Below are positions 27,011 to 35,007 of a DNA stretch of 48,024 nucleotides, in pieces. The translations under genes were made by a program, and so were the position numbers. Source of the DNA: an uncultured Sulfuricurvum sp. Lineage in GTDB: Bacteria; Campylobacterota; Campylobacteria; Campylobacterales; Sulfurimonadaceae. Position 1 is the first letter of the stretch, and every line of letters starts with the position of its first letter. The stretch covers positions 1 through 48,024 of the forward strand of contig CAIMUF010000016.1 in the NCBI GenBank assembly GCA_903844635.1, read 5' to 3'. A model generated the notes under the pieces. The model saw nothing but the letters and a program-made list of their open reading frames with translations, did not search any database and was not told the origin of the DNA.

Positions 27011-27030
27011 TTGTTAAAATATGCTACAAT
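27011..27030 (+). promoter_or_regulatory. Candidate promoter of the di-haem peroxidase gene
   Basis: TTGTTA at 27011-27016 is followed by the extended -10 TGCTACAAT at 27022-27030. The spacing is too short for a normal -35/-10 pair, so the extended -10 probably suffices. AAGGAGAG and ATG 27062 follow. Confidence 0.42.
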
Positions 27031-27061
27031 GTATAACTATTTTAATTATAAGGAGAGTCTC

Positions 27062-28081
27062 ATGAAAAGCTTATTACTTAGCGCTCTTGTAGCAACAGCG
27101 GTTATGGGTGCTTCATTAGCCGATGAAGTCAAAACAGCGGGGTTGAAACCAATCCCTTCTAATGCAAAAGCACTTGAAAAGCTCACTTCAAATCCTAAAA
27201 ATCCTACAACAGCAGCAAAAATTGAGCTAGGGAAAATGCTTTATTTTGAGCCTCGCCTCTCTAAAAGCGGTCTTATCAGCTGTAACACCTGTCATAACTT
27301 GGCCATCGGTGGTGTTGACGGTATGAGTGCCGCAATCGGGCACAAATGGACGGCTAACCCACATCATTTGAGCTCTCCTACTGTTTACAATGCAGTATTT
27401 TACAGCCAGCAATTTTGGGATGGACGAAGCCCTCACCTCGAAGATCAAGCACAGGGTCCTATGCAAGCAGGTCCTGAGATGGCAGCACCAAAAGACCATG
27501 TAGCCGGTGTGGTTACGTCTATGCCGCAATACATTAGCATGTTCCAAAAAGCATATGGCAAAGATGTCAAAATTACCTTTGAAAAAATCGCGGACACTAT
27601 CGCTGTATATGAGCGTACATTGGTCACTCCATCACGTTACGATGCGTTCTTAACCGGTAACAAAAAAGCACTGACTGCACCTGAGCAAAAAGGGCTTAAA
27701 ACGTTTATCGACAAAGGATGTGCAACGTGTCATAACGACATCGCATTGGGCGGAACAATGAACGCATTCAACGTGACGGCTCAGTACAAACATATGAATG
27801 TCGGCGATTTCAAAGGCGATGCAAATGGAATGGTACGTGTACCAACACTTCGTAATATCACCGAAACAGCCCCATACTTTCATAACGGTCAAATTGCAAC
27901 CCTTAGCGAAGCGATTAAAGAGATGGGACGTATTCAATTGGGCGTTGATCTAAATAATAACGAAACAGCTGAGATTGAAACTTTCCTAAAATCACTCGAA
28001 GGCAAAAAACCAACGGTTATCTATCCAATGCTTCCGGCATCTACGGCTAAGACTCCTAAAGTGGATGTCGTTAACAACTAA
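27062..28081 (+). CDS. Periplasmic di-haem cytochrome c peroxidase (MauG/CcpA family)
   Basis: The frame opens at 27011, but AAGGAGAG before ATG 27062 and the signal peptide MKSLLLSALVATAVMGASLA fix the start; 339 aa. Two haem-binding motifs, CNTCH (residues about 76-80) and CATCH (about 221-225), define the two cytochrome c domains of bacterial peroxidases. The enzyme reduces H2O2 to water in the periplasm using electrons from small c-type cytochromes, of which one lies at 38587-38880. Length and order of domains are normal. Confidence 0.93.
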   Translation: MKSLLLSALVATAVMGASLADEVKTAGLKPIPSNAKALEKLTSNPKNPTTAAKIELGKMLYFEPRLSKSGLISCNTCHNLAIGGVDGMSAAIGHKWTANPHHLSSPTVYNAVFYSQQFWDGRSPHLEDQAQGPMQAGPEMAAPKDHVAGVVTSMPQYISMFQKAYGKDVKITFEKIADTIAVYERTLVTPSRYDAFLTGNKKALTAPEQKGLKTFIDKGCATCHNDIALGGTMNAFNVTAQYKHMNVGDFKGDANGMVRVPTLRNITETAPYFHNGQIATLSEAIKEMGRIQLGVDLNNNETAEIETFLKSLEGKKPTVIYPMLPASTAKTPKVDVVNN

Positions 28082-28095
28082 CTACATCTTTTTAG

Positions 28096-28116
28096 ATTGC
28101 GGATCACGTCCGCAAT
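28096..28116. repeat. Palindrome ATTGCGGA-TCACG-TCCGCAAT at a convergent junction
   Basis: A perfect 8-bp stem with 5-base loop lies 15 bases past the peroxidase stop and 6 bases before the stop of the converging gene, followed by GACG as in the other palindromes of this genome. It probably ends transcription from both sides. Confidence 0.6.
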
Positions 28117-28121
28117 GACGC

Positions 28122-28799
28122 TCACTGACACTCTATCCCCACAAACTCTTTTTGATATTCTTTACAATCACGCTTTGGAATCTGTAATAATTTTGGCTTT
28201 TTAGTCGGATCAAGCCAACGCAATATCTCAATCAGCGGTTTTTTATCCATTGCAGTACATCCTGCTGTTGGACGATAATCAGGACGATTCAGATGAAAAA
28301 AGATGCACGATCCTCGCCCTTTTTCACCCAGTCGATTGTACTCGATAACAGCACCATAGCGATAAAGCTCGTCATTTCGATGCATATTTTCAAAACTTTT
28401 TGGAGGATTTAATGGATTTAAAAGAGTCATTTTATTGTAAAAGCGATCATCGGCATCATCTACGCAAATCAGCGATTCATCGGCATAAAAATAAGGCATT
28501 GAAAAATTCGTCTCAAGCGCATACCCAAACGTTGAACCAATATCGAACACCCCTGCAGGCGATCGGCCGTCTCCTTCATTTTTTTGTGGTTGACGCAAGC
28601 TTGAATAACCCAAGCCGCTTCGTCCAAGTATTACAGGAACAACCTCTCCCACTTTATGCCAATTACCCTCATTTTCATACCTCTGAAGTTCGCCGCTGGT
28701 TGAATTTAGTTCGGAAGCAATCACAACAATAAGCTGTTGTGATCCCCATAAAGGGGATATTATTAGGAAAATAAAAAAAAGTGAGATTGTTTTAGACAT
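28122..28799 (-). CDS. Secreted L,D-transpeptidase-like (YkuD fold) protein
   Basis: A signal peptide (MSKTISLFFIFLIISPLWG) precedes a 205-residue domain. Features of YkuD-type catalytic proteins are GDGRSPAGVFDIG, a His in FFHLNRP and the nucleophile in AGCTAMD (the S/T-x-G-C-x pattern). Such proteins form 3-3 or lipoprotein cross-links in peptidoglycan, or trim stem peptides; the Helicobacter/Campylobacter relatives Csd6/Pgp2 act in cell shape. It is shorter than those and lacks an obvious extra domain. It is convergent with the peroxidase gene. No clear ribosome site. Confidence 0.75.
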   Translation of the reverse strand: MSKTISLFFIFLIISPLWGSQQLIVVIASELNSTSGELQRYENEGNWHKVGEVVPVILGRSGLGYSSLRQPQKNEGDGRSPAGVFDIGSTFGYALETNFSMPYFYADESLICVDDADDRFYNKMTLLNPLNPPKSFENMHRNDELYRYGAVIEYNRLGEKGRGSCIFFHLNRPDYRPTAGCTAMDKKPLIEILRWLDPTKKPKLLQIPKRDCKEYQKEFVGIECQ

Positions 28800-28847
28800 A
28801 TTTTCAACTTGAACTTAGTTTGTTTTAAAGTTAGGTAGTATAGCATA

Positions 28848-29495
28848 ATGAAAATCATGGGGGTACAGAGGATGAGCATAACCATTCGAAAAGCCGAAGA
28901 AGCAGACGCGTCATTTATAGCAGAAGCATTATTGGAAAGCTCTCGTTCTGGAAAAAAAGTGGGAATATTTGATTATATCTTTAATACAAATGACGAAAAG
29001 AAGCTTTTGGAATATCTCCAAAAATTTACCCTCACTACTACCAAAAGCTATTGTCACTTTTCAAATTTTATGATTGCCCTGTCTGATGGTGTAAAAGCAG
29101 GTACGATCTGCGGATATGAGCCTCGTATTGCTACTCATGATATTTTTGCCCGTGCACTCGAAGAAGTCGGTGTCGATGAAACGTATCATGAACGAATAGC
29201 AGGTTATTTACTGTGCGAACCTGAGATTGACAATAAAACATGGGTCTGTGATTTCATGATGGTCAAGCCAGAGTTCAAAAGTCTGGGTATCCTCAAAGAG
29301 ATGGTAGGCAAAAGCATGCTCACGGCACGTCTTAAAGGATATCGAAAAGTTCAGACTATGATCGAAATAGGCTCTGCCGAAACGGAGCTGATTTATAAAA
29401 AACTAGGCTTCAGCGTCATTGATGAAAAAAGAAGTGATTACTACGAAGAACAATTTGGACGGGCAGGCTTAATGCGATTGCAAATAATACTATAG
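28848..29495 (+). CDS. GNAT-family acetyltransferase
   Basis: The 215-residue protein begins ITIRKAEEADASFIAEAL, a typical GNAT start, and has a C-terminal acetyl-CoA-binding region: MVKPEFKSLGILKEMVGKSML, then EIGSAETELIYKKLGFSVIDEKRSDYYE. The substrate cannot be told. Three in-frame ATGs (28848, 28857, 28872) compete; AGAGG abuts the last, so the N-terminus is uncertain. The stop overlaps the GTG start of the permease gene as TAGTG, so the two are co-expressed. Confidence 0.72.
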   Translation: MKIMGVQRMSITIRKAEEADASFIAEALLESSRSGKKVGIFDYIFNTNDEKKLLEYLQKFTLTTTKSYCHFSNFMIALSDGVKAGTICGYEPRIATHDIFARALEEVGVDETYHERIAGYLLCEPEIDNKTWVCDFMMVKPEFKSLGILKEMVGKSMLTARLKGYRKVQTMIEIGSAETELIYKKLGFSVIDEKRSDYYEEQFGRAGLMRLQIIL

Positions 29496-30901
29496 TGAGC
29501 GAAAAGCCTCAACCTTCGCTACTTCAAGTCCTTGGAGTTGGAACCGCCATTCTTCTCGTTGCCGGAAATATGATCGGCTCAGGAGTCTTTAAAAAAATCA
29601 CTCCTATGTCTGCTGAGCTCATGGATGGGAATCTCATCCTGTGGGCATGGGTTGTTGCGGGACTTATCACGATGTTGGGAGCATTCAGCTTTGCATCGCT
29701 GGCTACGACCACGAAAGAGGCAGGTGGGCAATTCCAATATTTCAAAAACGTTTTTGGAGGATTTTTCGGATTTATCTACGGATGGAGTTTTTTTGCTGTT
29801 ATCAGCACTGCTTCCATCGCTTCCATCGCCTATGTTTTTGCTGAATCACTAAGCAGCCTCTTTGGCATACCTCCTATTCTAGAAGCCTACACGACTATCA
29901 ATATCGCAGGTGTAATATTTCCGTTTCAAAATGCTTCCGTCAAACTTATTGCTATTTTGGCTCTCGTCTTTTTGACCCTCTTCAATATTCGTGGTGTTGA
30001 GGGCGGAGGATGGCTCAGTAATATTGTTACCAGTGCTAAAATTTTGGGTATTTTGCTCCTCATAGGCTTAGGACTTAGCTACAGTGGAGATGGGTCAATT
30101 TCCCAAGCACCAATCCATGCTCCACATAGCGGACAAATGGAGGATGTTCTTCGGATCAGCGCCTTTTTCACGGCTATGCTTGGAGCTTTTTGGGCATATG
30201 ATGGATGGGTCAATATCACCAATATGGCCAGTGAATTTAAAAATCCTACCAAAAATATTCCAAGAGCCATTATTATCGGAACAGCGATTACGATGTTACT
30301 CTATGTCTTAGTCAACTATGCCTATTTGCAAGTTTTAACTCCAGCCGATTTTGCACGTCTAAGTACACAAGAAGGAAGTATTGCCGCCGTAGAAGTAGCA
30401 GGAATCGTTATGGGTTCTTTTGGAATGACTGTCATCTCCATACTCATAATGATTTCAACGTTTGGTGCAACACAAGCAAGCACCATGTCAGCTGCACGAG
30501 TTTACTATCAAATGTCCAAAGAGGGGTATTTTTTTAAACCTTTTTCCAATGTTCATAAACGTTATCGTACCCCGCATTTCTCCTTGTATGGACAAATGAC
30601 ATGGGCATCTTTACTTATCCTCAGCGGTACATTCGATCAGCTTACTGATATGCTAATTTTTGCCGCTTTCATTTTTTACGGCCTCGGAGCAATCGCCGTG
30701 ATCCGCTTGAAAATGCAAGGAAAATTGACCCTAACCTACGGCTATCCGCTAGTTCCTATTTTATTTTTGCTCTGCTGTGCCGTTATCGTCGTCAATGCTA
30801 TCTATACCAGACCGCTTGAATCACTGACAGGGCTTGGGCTTATTTTACTTGGGATACCGTTTTATCTTTATTTTCGTTCCAAAACTGCGCTAAACCGCTA
30901 A
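29495..30901 (+). CDS. APC-superfamily amino-acid permease
   Basis: The 468-residue membrane protein has about 12 helices. The first carries the APC signature GNMIGSGVFKKI, helix 3 region contains EAGGQFQYFKNVFGGFFGF, and helix 6 region AFWAYDGWVNITNMASEFKNP, as in LAT-type exchangers and related transporters of the family. It starts at GTG 29495. The substrate is not deducible; exchange of amino acids is likeliest. The stop codon overlaps the first half-site of the direct repeat that controls the next gene. Confidence 0.87.
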   Translation: MSEKPQPSLLQVLGVGTAILLVAGNMIGSGVFKKITPMSAELMDGNLILWAWVVAGLITMLGAFSFASLATTTKEAGGQFQYFKNVFGGFFGFIYGWSFFAVISTASIASIAYVFAESLSSLFGIPPILEAYTTINIAGVIFPFQNASVKLIAILALVFLTLFNIRGVEGGGWLSNIVTSAKILGILLLIGLGLSYSGDGSISQAPIHAPHSGQMEDVLRISAFFTAMLGAFWAYDGWVNITNMASEFKNPTKNIPRAIIIGTAITMLLYVLVNYAYLQVLTPADFARLSTQEGSIAAVEVAGIVMGSFGMTVISILIMISTFGATQASTMSAARVYYQMSKEGYFFKPFSNVHKRYRTPHFSLYGQMTWASLLILSGTFDQLTDMLIFAAFIFYGLGAIAVIRLKMQGKLTLTYGYPLVPILFLLCCAVIVVNAIYTRPLESLTGLGLILLGIPFYLYFRSKTALNR

Positions 30902-30929
30902 TCTTTCACTAATGCTTGTGTGCGATACT
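30898..30929 (+). promoter_or_regulatory. Direct-repeat operator and -10, site A
   Basis: CTAAT (30898-30902), six bases, then CTAAT (30909-30913): an 11-bp period. The -10 candidate GATACT (30924-30929) begins 11 bases after the second half-site. No -35 is present, so the repeat lies where an activator would replace it. Sites B (31650) and C (34615) have identical spacing. It controls the secreted-protein gene at 30957. Confidence 0.68.
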
Positions 30930-30956
30930 AACGCTATCAAAACACAAGGAAATACC

Positions 30957-31256
30957 ATGAAAACTTTAACTTTAGTTGCTCTTTTGAGCTTCGCTACTTT
31001 TTCGGCAATGGCGGAGGAAACTCCTCTTATGACACAGACTCAAAATCAAGCTGAATCAACAAAAATTCAACAACAAGAAGAGCGTCAAACGATGCAATCC
31101 AATATGTATGGTAAGAAATTAGAGGTAGGAAATGGTACAGGTGTAAAAACCCAAACCCAAACACGTACTCGTACACAATTGCAAGACGGAAGCGGTGGCG
31201 GACAAAATATGAATGGTGGTATGCAAGGCGGCGGAATGAAGCGTGGTGGAAGATAA
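30957..31256 (+). CDS. Small secreted Gln/Thr- and Gly/Met-rich protein (99 aa)
   Basis: No family is recognised. ATG 30957 is preceded by AAGGA and begins a clear signal peptide (MKTLTLVALLSFATFSAMA), so the frame opening at 30912 is too long. The mature 80-residue part is low complexity: Gln-rich (TQTQNQAESTKIQQQEE), then alternating QTQTRTRTQLQ, and a tail of Gly and Met (GGGQNMNGGMQGGGMKRGG). It lacks Cys. It is probably periplasmic. It is first in a two-gene operon under operator site A. The Met-rich tail might bind copper or another soft metal, but that is speculation. Confidence 0.7.
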   Translation: MKTLTLVALLSFATFSAMAEETPLMTQTQNQAESTKIQQQEERQTMQSNMYGKKLEVGNGTGVKTQTQTRTRTQLQDGSGGGQNMNGGMQGGGMKRGGR

Positions 31257-31261
31257 TTTGT

Positions 31262-31597
31262 ATGAAAGCCTTTCATTTTATTACCCTTTTGAGTGTAGTT
31301 ACTCTTAATTGCTTGGCGGTAGATTTTCGCTCTATGTCCATGGAAGAACTGCAAGCTCTTCGTGGACATATTGCAAAAGAGGATCGTGCCGCTTTTCAGA
31401 CTGAAATGCAAAACAGAGTTCAAGCTATGACCCAAGAAGAACAACAAGTATTTCAAGTAAACATGAAACAAAATAGAGTAGAAAATGAAGATCCCATAAG
31501 CGTACCAATGCAAACACGCCTGCAAATGCAACTTCAATCACAACATGAGTTGCAAACTCCCCTAAAGACTCGTCTTACTAATACTCCTGTACGCTAA
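31262..31597 (+). CDS. Small secreted helical protein, DUF1104-like (111 aa)
   Basis: Signal peptide MKAFHFITLLSVVTLNCLA, then about 50 residues of amphipathic helix (MSMEELQALRGHIAKEDRA...EMQNRVQAMTQEEQQVFQ) that recall the campylobacterotan DUF1104 group and, loosely, Spy/CpxP stress chaperones with their LTxxQ repeats. The tail is again Gln/Met/Thr-rich (MQTRLQMQLQSQHELQ), as in the gene 5 bases upstream. It is co-transcribed with that gene. A role as periplasmic chaperone or ligand sensor for the adjacent kinases is inference. Confidence 0.68.
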   Translation: MKAFHFITLLSVVTLNCLAVDFRSMSMEELQALRGHIAKEDRAAFQTEMQNRVQAMTQEEQQVFQVNMKQNRVENEDPISVPMQTRLQMQLQSQHELQTPLKTRLTNTPVR

Positions 31598-31649
31598 AAA
31601 AGTGGGGAGTATCTCTCACCCTCACCTACTTTTCTCGTTGATTAACACG

Positions 31650-31681
31650 CTAATACTTCACTAACTCTTCTGTATTACAAT
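31650..31681 (+). promoter_or_regulatory. Direct-repeat operator and -10, site B
   Basis: CTAAT (31650-31654), six bases, CTAAC (31661-31665), again an 11-bp period. TACAAT (31676-31681) begins 11 bases after the second half-site. The gene start at 31713 is 47 bases beyond the site, close to the 42-43 bases of sites A and C. Confidence 0.68.
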
Positions 31682-31712
31682 GGCTGAATCTAAAAATAAT
31701 GAGGAAAAAGTT

Positions 31713-32915
31713 ATGAAATTTTCAAAAAGTATAGCGTCACTATCGCTTGCAGTATCCGTTGCAGTTTGGTTAACAGGATGTGGCGGAGGCGATGATGCGA
31801 CGAGTACCGTCACAGCAACCGATGCAACAACAACTCTAAGCGGAACCGTTGCGGATGGGTATCTTGTCGGAGCAAAAGTATGTATCGATAAAAACTTCAA
31901 TGATGTATGTGACGCGGATGAACCATTTGCTATTACTGATAATGGCGGGCACTATACATTAGCACTTTCATCGACAGAAGCAACTGGCTTTCCACTGATC
32001 GTTGAAGCGGACGAGAATACCATCGATTTGGATACGAATACTAAGATTGGTGAAAAATGGCACTTTAAAGCAGTAGCCGGAAATAGCAACTTTATCTCTC
32101 CTTTGAGTACCTTGGTCGCACAAGAGATGGAATTAAATATATCATTGACACTTGAACAAGCGATGCTTAATCTGCAAACAGAACTGGGAATTGATATTAA
32201 TACTACCGTAGATTATGTTGCTGCCAATAATACCAAAGCGCACAATGCAGCTAAAATTATTGCTAAATCATTAGCAAATACAGAAATAAGTTTAAGTGCG
32301 CTAGCCCCTGATGTCCAACCGCGTCTTATTCGTTTGTTAGCTTCTAAACAAATTCGTTCTCAAACCGATGCAATCAAAGTGGCTGCTGATGCCAACGATA
32401 CCACTTTTCTTACAGTCGTCAACACTACAGATGTAACGGCACAAATTAGTGAATTAAGTGCATCACTGGAAGCATTATTACCGCAAGAGATGAAAGAGGG
32501 TCTCCTTTTTATGTATCAAGAAGAAAAAGTAGCACGTGATGTTTACAACGTGTTAGGTCAAAAATACCCGACAGCCAAAACGTTTGCGAATATTCAGCTT
32601 TCAGAACAAAAGCATATTGATGCCGTTGAAAGTTTATGTATAAAATATGGTGTTGATATTTCAAATGTCAATGAAACTACTGTCGGTGAATTTATTTTAC
32701 CAGAATTACAAGCATTATACGATGCTCTCATTCTACAAGGCAGCATATCGCTCACAGAGGCCTATAAAGTAGGCCAAGCTATCGAGATCAAAGACATAAA
32801 AGATATAGATGATCGATTAAGTGCTACTGATCTGCCATCTGATATTCGAACGGTCTATGAAAATTTACGTGCAGGAAGTGAAAATCATCTTGCTGCATTT
32901 AACAAGCAACTCTAA
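31713..32915 (+). CDS. Lipoprotein with carboxypeptidase-regulatory-like N-domain and ferritin-like (DUF2202-type) C-domain
   Basis: ATG 31713 has GAGGA 8 bases upstream; the frame opening at 31680 lacks this. The signal ends in lipobox LTGC, then GGGDD, so it is a lipoprotein. Residues about 35-110 (LSGTVADGYLVGAKVCIDKNFNDVCDADEP, split here in use) resemble the Ig-like repeats of surface proteins. Residues about 265-400 match the DUF2202 helical bundle: FMYQEEKVARDVY, SEQKHIDA and a final SENHLAAF supply Glu/ExxH residues able to bind two iron atoms. It probably binds or oxidises metal at the envelope. It is monocistronic under operator site B and directly precedes a two-component system. 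Confidence 0.75.
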   Translation: MKFSKSIASLSLAVSVAVWLTGCGGGDDATSTVTATDATTTLSGTVADGYLVGAKVCIDKNFNDVCDADEPFAITDNGGHYTLALSSTEATGFPLIVEADENTIDLDTNTKIGEKWHFKAVAGNSNFISPLSTLVAQEMELNISLTLEQAMLNLQTELGIDINTTVDYVAANNTKAHNAAKIIAKSLANTEISLSALAPDVQPRLIRLLASKQIRSQTDAIKVAADANDTTFLTVVNTTDVTAQISELSASLEALLPQEMKEGLLFMYQEEKVARDVYNVLGQKYPTAKTFANIQLSEQKHIDAVESLCIKYGVDISNVNETTVGEFILPELQALYDALILQGSISLTEAYKVGQAIEIKDIKDIDDRLSATDLPSDIRTVYENLRAGSENHLAAFNKQL

Positions 32916-32957
32916 GAGTATTTACTATAATATCTCAACCAACATAAGGAGGATCAT

Positions 32958-33590
32958 TTGAAAATTTTATTACTTGAAGATGATCTTATCCTTGGCGAAA
33001 CCCTCGAAGAGATGCTCCAAGAGGCACATTACGATGTACTTTGGGTCAAAGATGGTGAAGAGGCTGCAGAGGCAACCTTCGATACGATTTATGATCTTTA
33101 TATTTTAGACATCAACGTTCCCAAAATCAATGGACTCAAACTGCTGGAAGAGCTTCGCAGTGCGGGAGACAATACCCGCGTCATTTTTATCAGTGCTCTG
33201 AGTGATATGGGATCAATTTCCAAAGGATTCAGTCTAGGGGCGGAAGATTATCTCAAAAAACCCTTTTTTCCTGAAGAGTTACTCGTACGTATCGATGCAA
33301 AATTTACTCAATTTCAAAAAGTCATTCAACACGGAGAGATTACGTTTAATCCTCAAAACAATGAAGTTCATAAAGAAGGGCGACTTATCACGCTCGGAGA
33401 TGTTCAGCTTCCGATGTTACGGATTTTTATTCAGAATATAGGTAGGACTCTTACAAAAGAGAGTTTATTTGATCTCATGGAGCACCCCAGCGATAGTGCC
33501 CTGCGTGTCGCCATCAATAAGCTTAAAACTACGACGAATTGGGAAATTCAAAATATACGGGGAGTGGGGTATCGTCTTGAAACACGCTGA
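32958..33590 (+). CDS. OmpR/PhoB-family response regulator
   Basis: The 210-residue protein has a receiver domain with acidic pocket E7/D8/D9, phospho-acceptor D51 (ILDINVP), S79 and K101 (LKKPF). The C-terminal winged helix (about 125-208) ends TKESLFDLMEHPSDSALRVAINKLK...GVGYRLE. Translation starts at TTG 32958 with AAGGAGG 7 bases before. The kinase gene overlaps its end. OmpR-type regulators bind tandem half-sites about 11 bp apart, so this protein or the one at 35844 is the natural candidate to bind sites A-C. Confidence 0.93.
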   Translation: MKILLLEDDLILGETLEEMLQEAHYDVLWVKDGEEAAEATFDTIYDLYILDINVPKINGLKLLEELRSAGDNTRVIFISALSDMGSISKGFSLGAEDYLKKPFFPEELLVRIDAKFTQFQKVIQHGEITFNPQNNEVHKEGRLITLGDVQLPMLRIFIQNIGRTLTKESLFDLMEHPSDSALRVAINKLKTTTNWEIQNIRGVGYRLETR

Positions 33591-34629
33591 AGCAGAGTCG
33601 TTTATCAAAAGTTTTTTGGTTTTTTTTGTCTCTTTATCTCTGTTGAGCGGTTTAGTTTTTTGGTATGAATACACGCAAGAAAGACATTCTCTCGAAGAAG
33701 CCGTTTTCAATGACATGAAAGTGTGCAGTTTTGATCTCAAATGCCAACAATTTACTCTGGACTTTGCACCCTTGCAAGCGGCAACACTGTATACCCTCAA
33801 AAAAGATGAGACAGGATATTACGCCCTGTTTTCTATACCAAGCGGTAAGTATGCCCTTAAGCTCCATCTCTCACAGGAGCGTTTTGATGTCATGCTGCAT
33901 CAGACACGAGATCCGCTTATTCAAGCTTTTTTGATCACACTTCTTATTTTAGGGATTATTTCTGCCCTTTTTTCTCTGTATTCACTCCATCCATTGAGAA
34001 AAGCACTTCATTTAACCCAAGAGTTTAGCCGTGATATACTTCATGATTTTAATACGCCCCTTTCGAGCCTAAGACTGAATGTAAGCCTCTTGAATGTCTC
34101 CGAGAGCGAAACCAAAAAGATTCAGCGCATCGAACGAAGCATTGAGACCATGATTTCATTGGGAAACAATTTACGCAGTTATCTCGAAGGGCATCCCTTG
34201 CAAAAAGAGCATATTGATTTGCATACGTTACTCGAAGATCGTATCGCCACGATTCAGAAGCTTTATCCTTCTGTCTCTTTTATTCTTGACAGTGCCACGC
34301 TCTCAATCAATGCTAATCCAGATGCCATAACCCGAATACTGGACAATCTTTTGAGTAATGCGTGTAAATACAACAAAGAAAACGGCTCCGTATGGATCTC
34401 TATCAATTCTACGACTAAAACACTTCATATCGATGATAACGGCAAAGGAATTGAACATCCTGAAAAAGTATTTGACCGTTTTTATAAAGAGCATGAAAGA
34501 GGCTTGGGACTTGGATTGCACATCGTTAAAAAACTGTGTGACGAACTCAAGATTCCCATTCATGTTAAAAGCGTTTTACATCAAGGGACAGGATTTACCC
34601 TCGATTTACACGCACTAATACAGCACTAA
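33577..34629 (+). CDS. Sensor histidine kinase with small periplasmic domain
   Basis: The kinase has two membrane helices (about residues 10-30 and 116-136) around an 85-residue periplasmic domain with two Cys (C50 and C56). The DHp helix carries the phospho-acceptor His156 in LHDFNTPLSSLR. The ATPase domain shows the N-box DNLLSNACKYN, IDDNGKGI and GLGLGLHIV. The long frame opens at 33469 inside the regulator gene, but TTG 33577 after GGGAGTGGGG is the likely start (350 aa), a 14-base overlap with the regulator. The HxFNTP H-box is shared in form with the kinase at 36475 (HELNTP), suggesting related origin. The sensed signal is unknown; the Cys pair could respond to redox or metals. Confidence 0.9.
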   Translation: MKHAEAESFIKSFLVFFVSLSLLSGLVFWYEYTQERHSLEEAVFNDMKVCSFDLKCQQFTLDFAPLQAATLYTLKKDETGYYALFSIPSGKYALKLHLSQERFDVMLHQTRDPLIQAFLITLLILGIISALFSLYSLHPLRKALHLTQEFSRDILHDFNTPLSSLRLNVSLLNVSESETKKIQRIERSIETMISLGNNLRSYLEGHPLQKEHIDLHTLLEDRIATIQKLYPSVSFILDSATLSINANPDAITRILDNLLSNACKYNKENGSVWISINSTTKTLHIDDNGKGIEHPEKVFDRFYKEHERGLGLGLHIVKKLCDELKIPIHVKSVLHQGTGFTLDLHALIQH

Positions 34630-34646
34630 TCTTTATCGGTTATCAT
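34615..34646 (+). promoter_or_regulatory. Direct-repeat operator and -10, site C
   Basis: CTAAT (34615-34619), six bases, CTAAT (34626-34630), with GCA before both copies (GCACTAAT twice). TATCAT (34641-34646) begins 11 bases after the second half-site and the ATG lies 42 bases beyond. The second half-site contains the stop codon of the kinase gene. It drives the 34673/35008 operon. Confidence 0.7.
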
Positions 34647-34672
34647 AACGATTTAAATACAAAGGAACATCT

Positions 34673-35005
34673 ATGAAATTTTTTCCCTTTTTCTGTGCCA
34701 TGATTATTTTGGTATCGGTTGCACAAGGTGAGAGCACTATTGATACACAAATTGATCAAATCATGAAAGCTCCTGCAAATGAGCGATATGAGCTGATGAA
34801 TCAACTCAAAACAAACATTGCAACAATGAATGAAACCCAAAGAAATGAAGCACTGCAAAAACTTCAAGGCGGTATGGGCAAGGGAATGGGTAAAAGTTCA
34901 CAAAATAATTTCTCCGGTATGCCGATGCAACAGATGAATCGAAGCGGCTCAGTACAACGTCAGATGAATACCAATACTCAGCCTAATTTTCAAAATAGAC
35001 GCTAA
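34673..35005 (+). CDS. Small secreted helical, Gln/Met-rich protein (110 aa)
   Basis: Signal peptide MKFFPFFCAMIILVSVAQG, then a helical segment (DTQIDQIMKAPANERYELMNQLKTNIATMNETQRNEALQKLQ, residues about 24-65) reminiscent of Spy/CpxP-like proteins, and a Gly/Met/Asn/Gln-rich tail ending NFQNRR. Its layout repeats that of the genes at 30957 and 31262, with which it shares an operator type. It ends 2 bases before the outer-membrane-type gene at 35008. Function unknown; a periplasmic stress protein is the best guess. Confidence 0.68.
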   Translation: MKFFPFFCAMIILVSVAQGESTIDTQIDQIMKAPANERYELMNQLKTNIATMNETQRNEALQKLQGGMGKGMGKSSQNNFSGMPMQQMNRSGSVQRQMNTNTQPNFQNRR

Positions 35006-35007
35006 GA

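Noticed and set aside
33469-33576. Longer N-terminus for the first histidine kinase
   Set aside because: It would overlap the regulator gene by more than 120 bases and adds a non-conserved Pro/Ser-rich stretch; TTG 33577 has a strong ribosome site.
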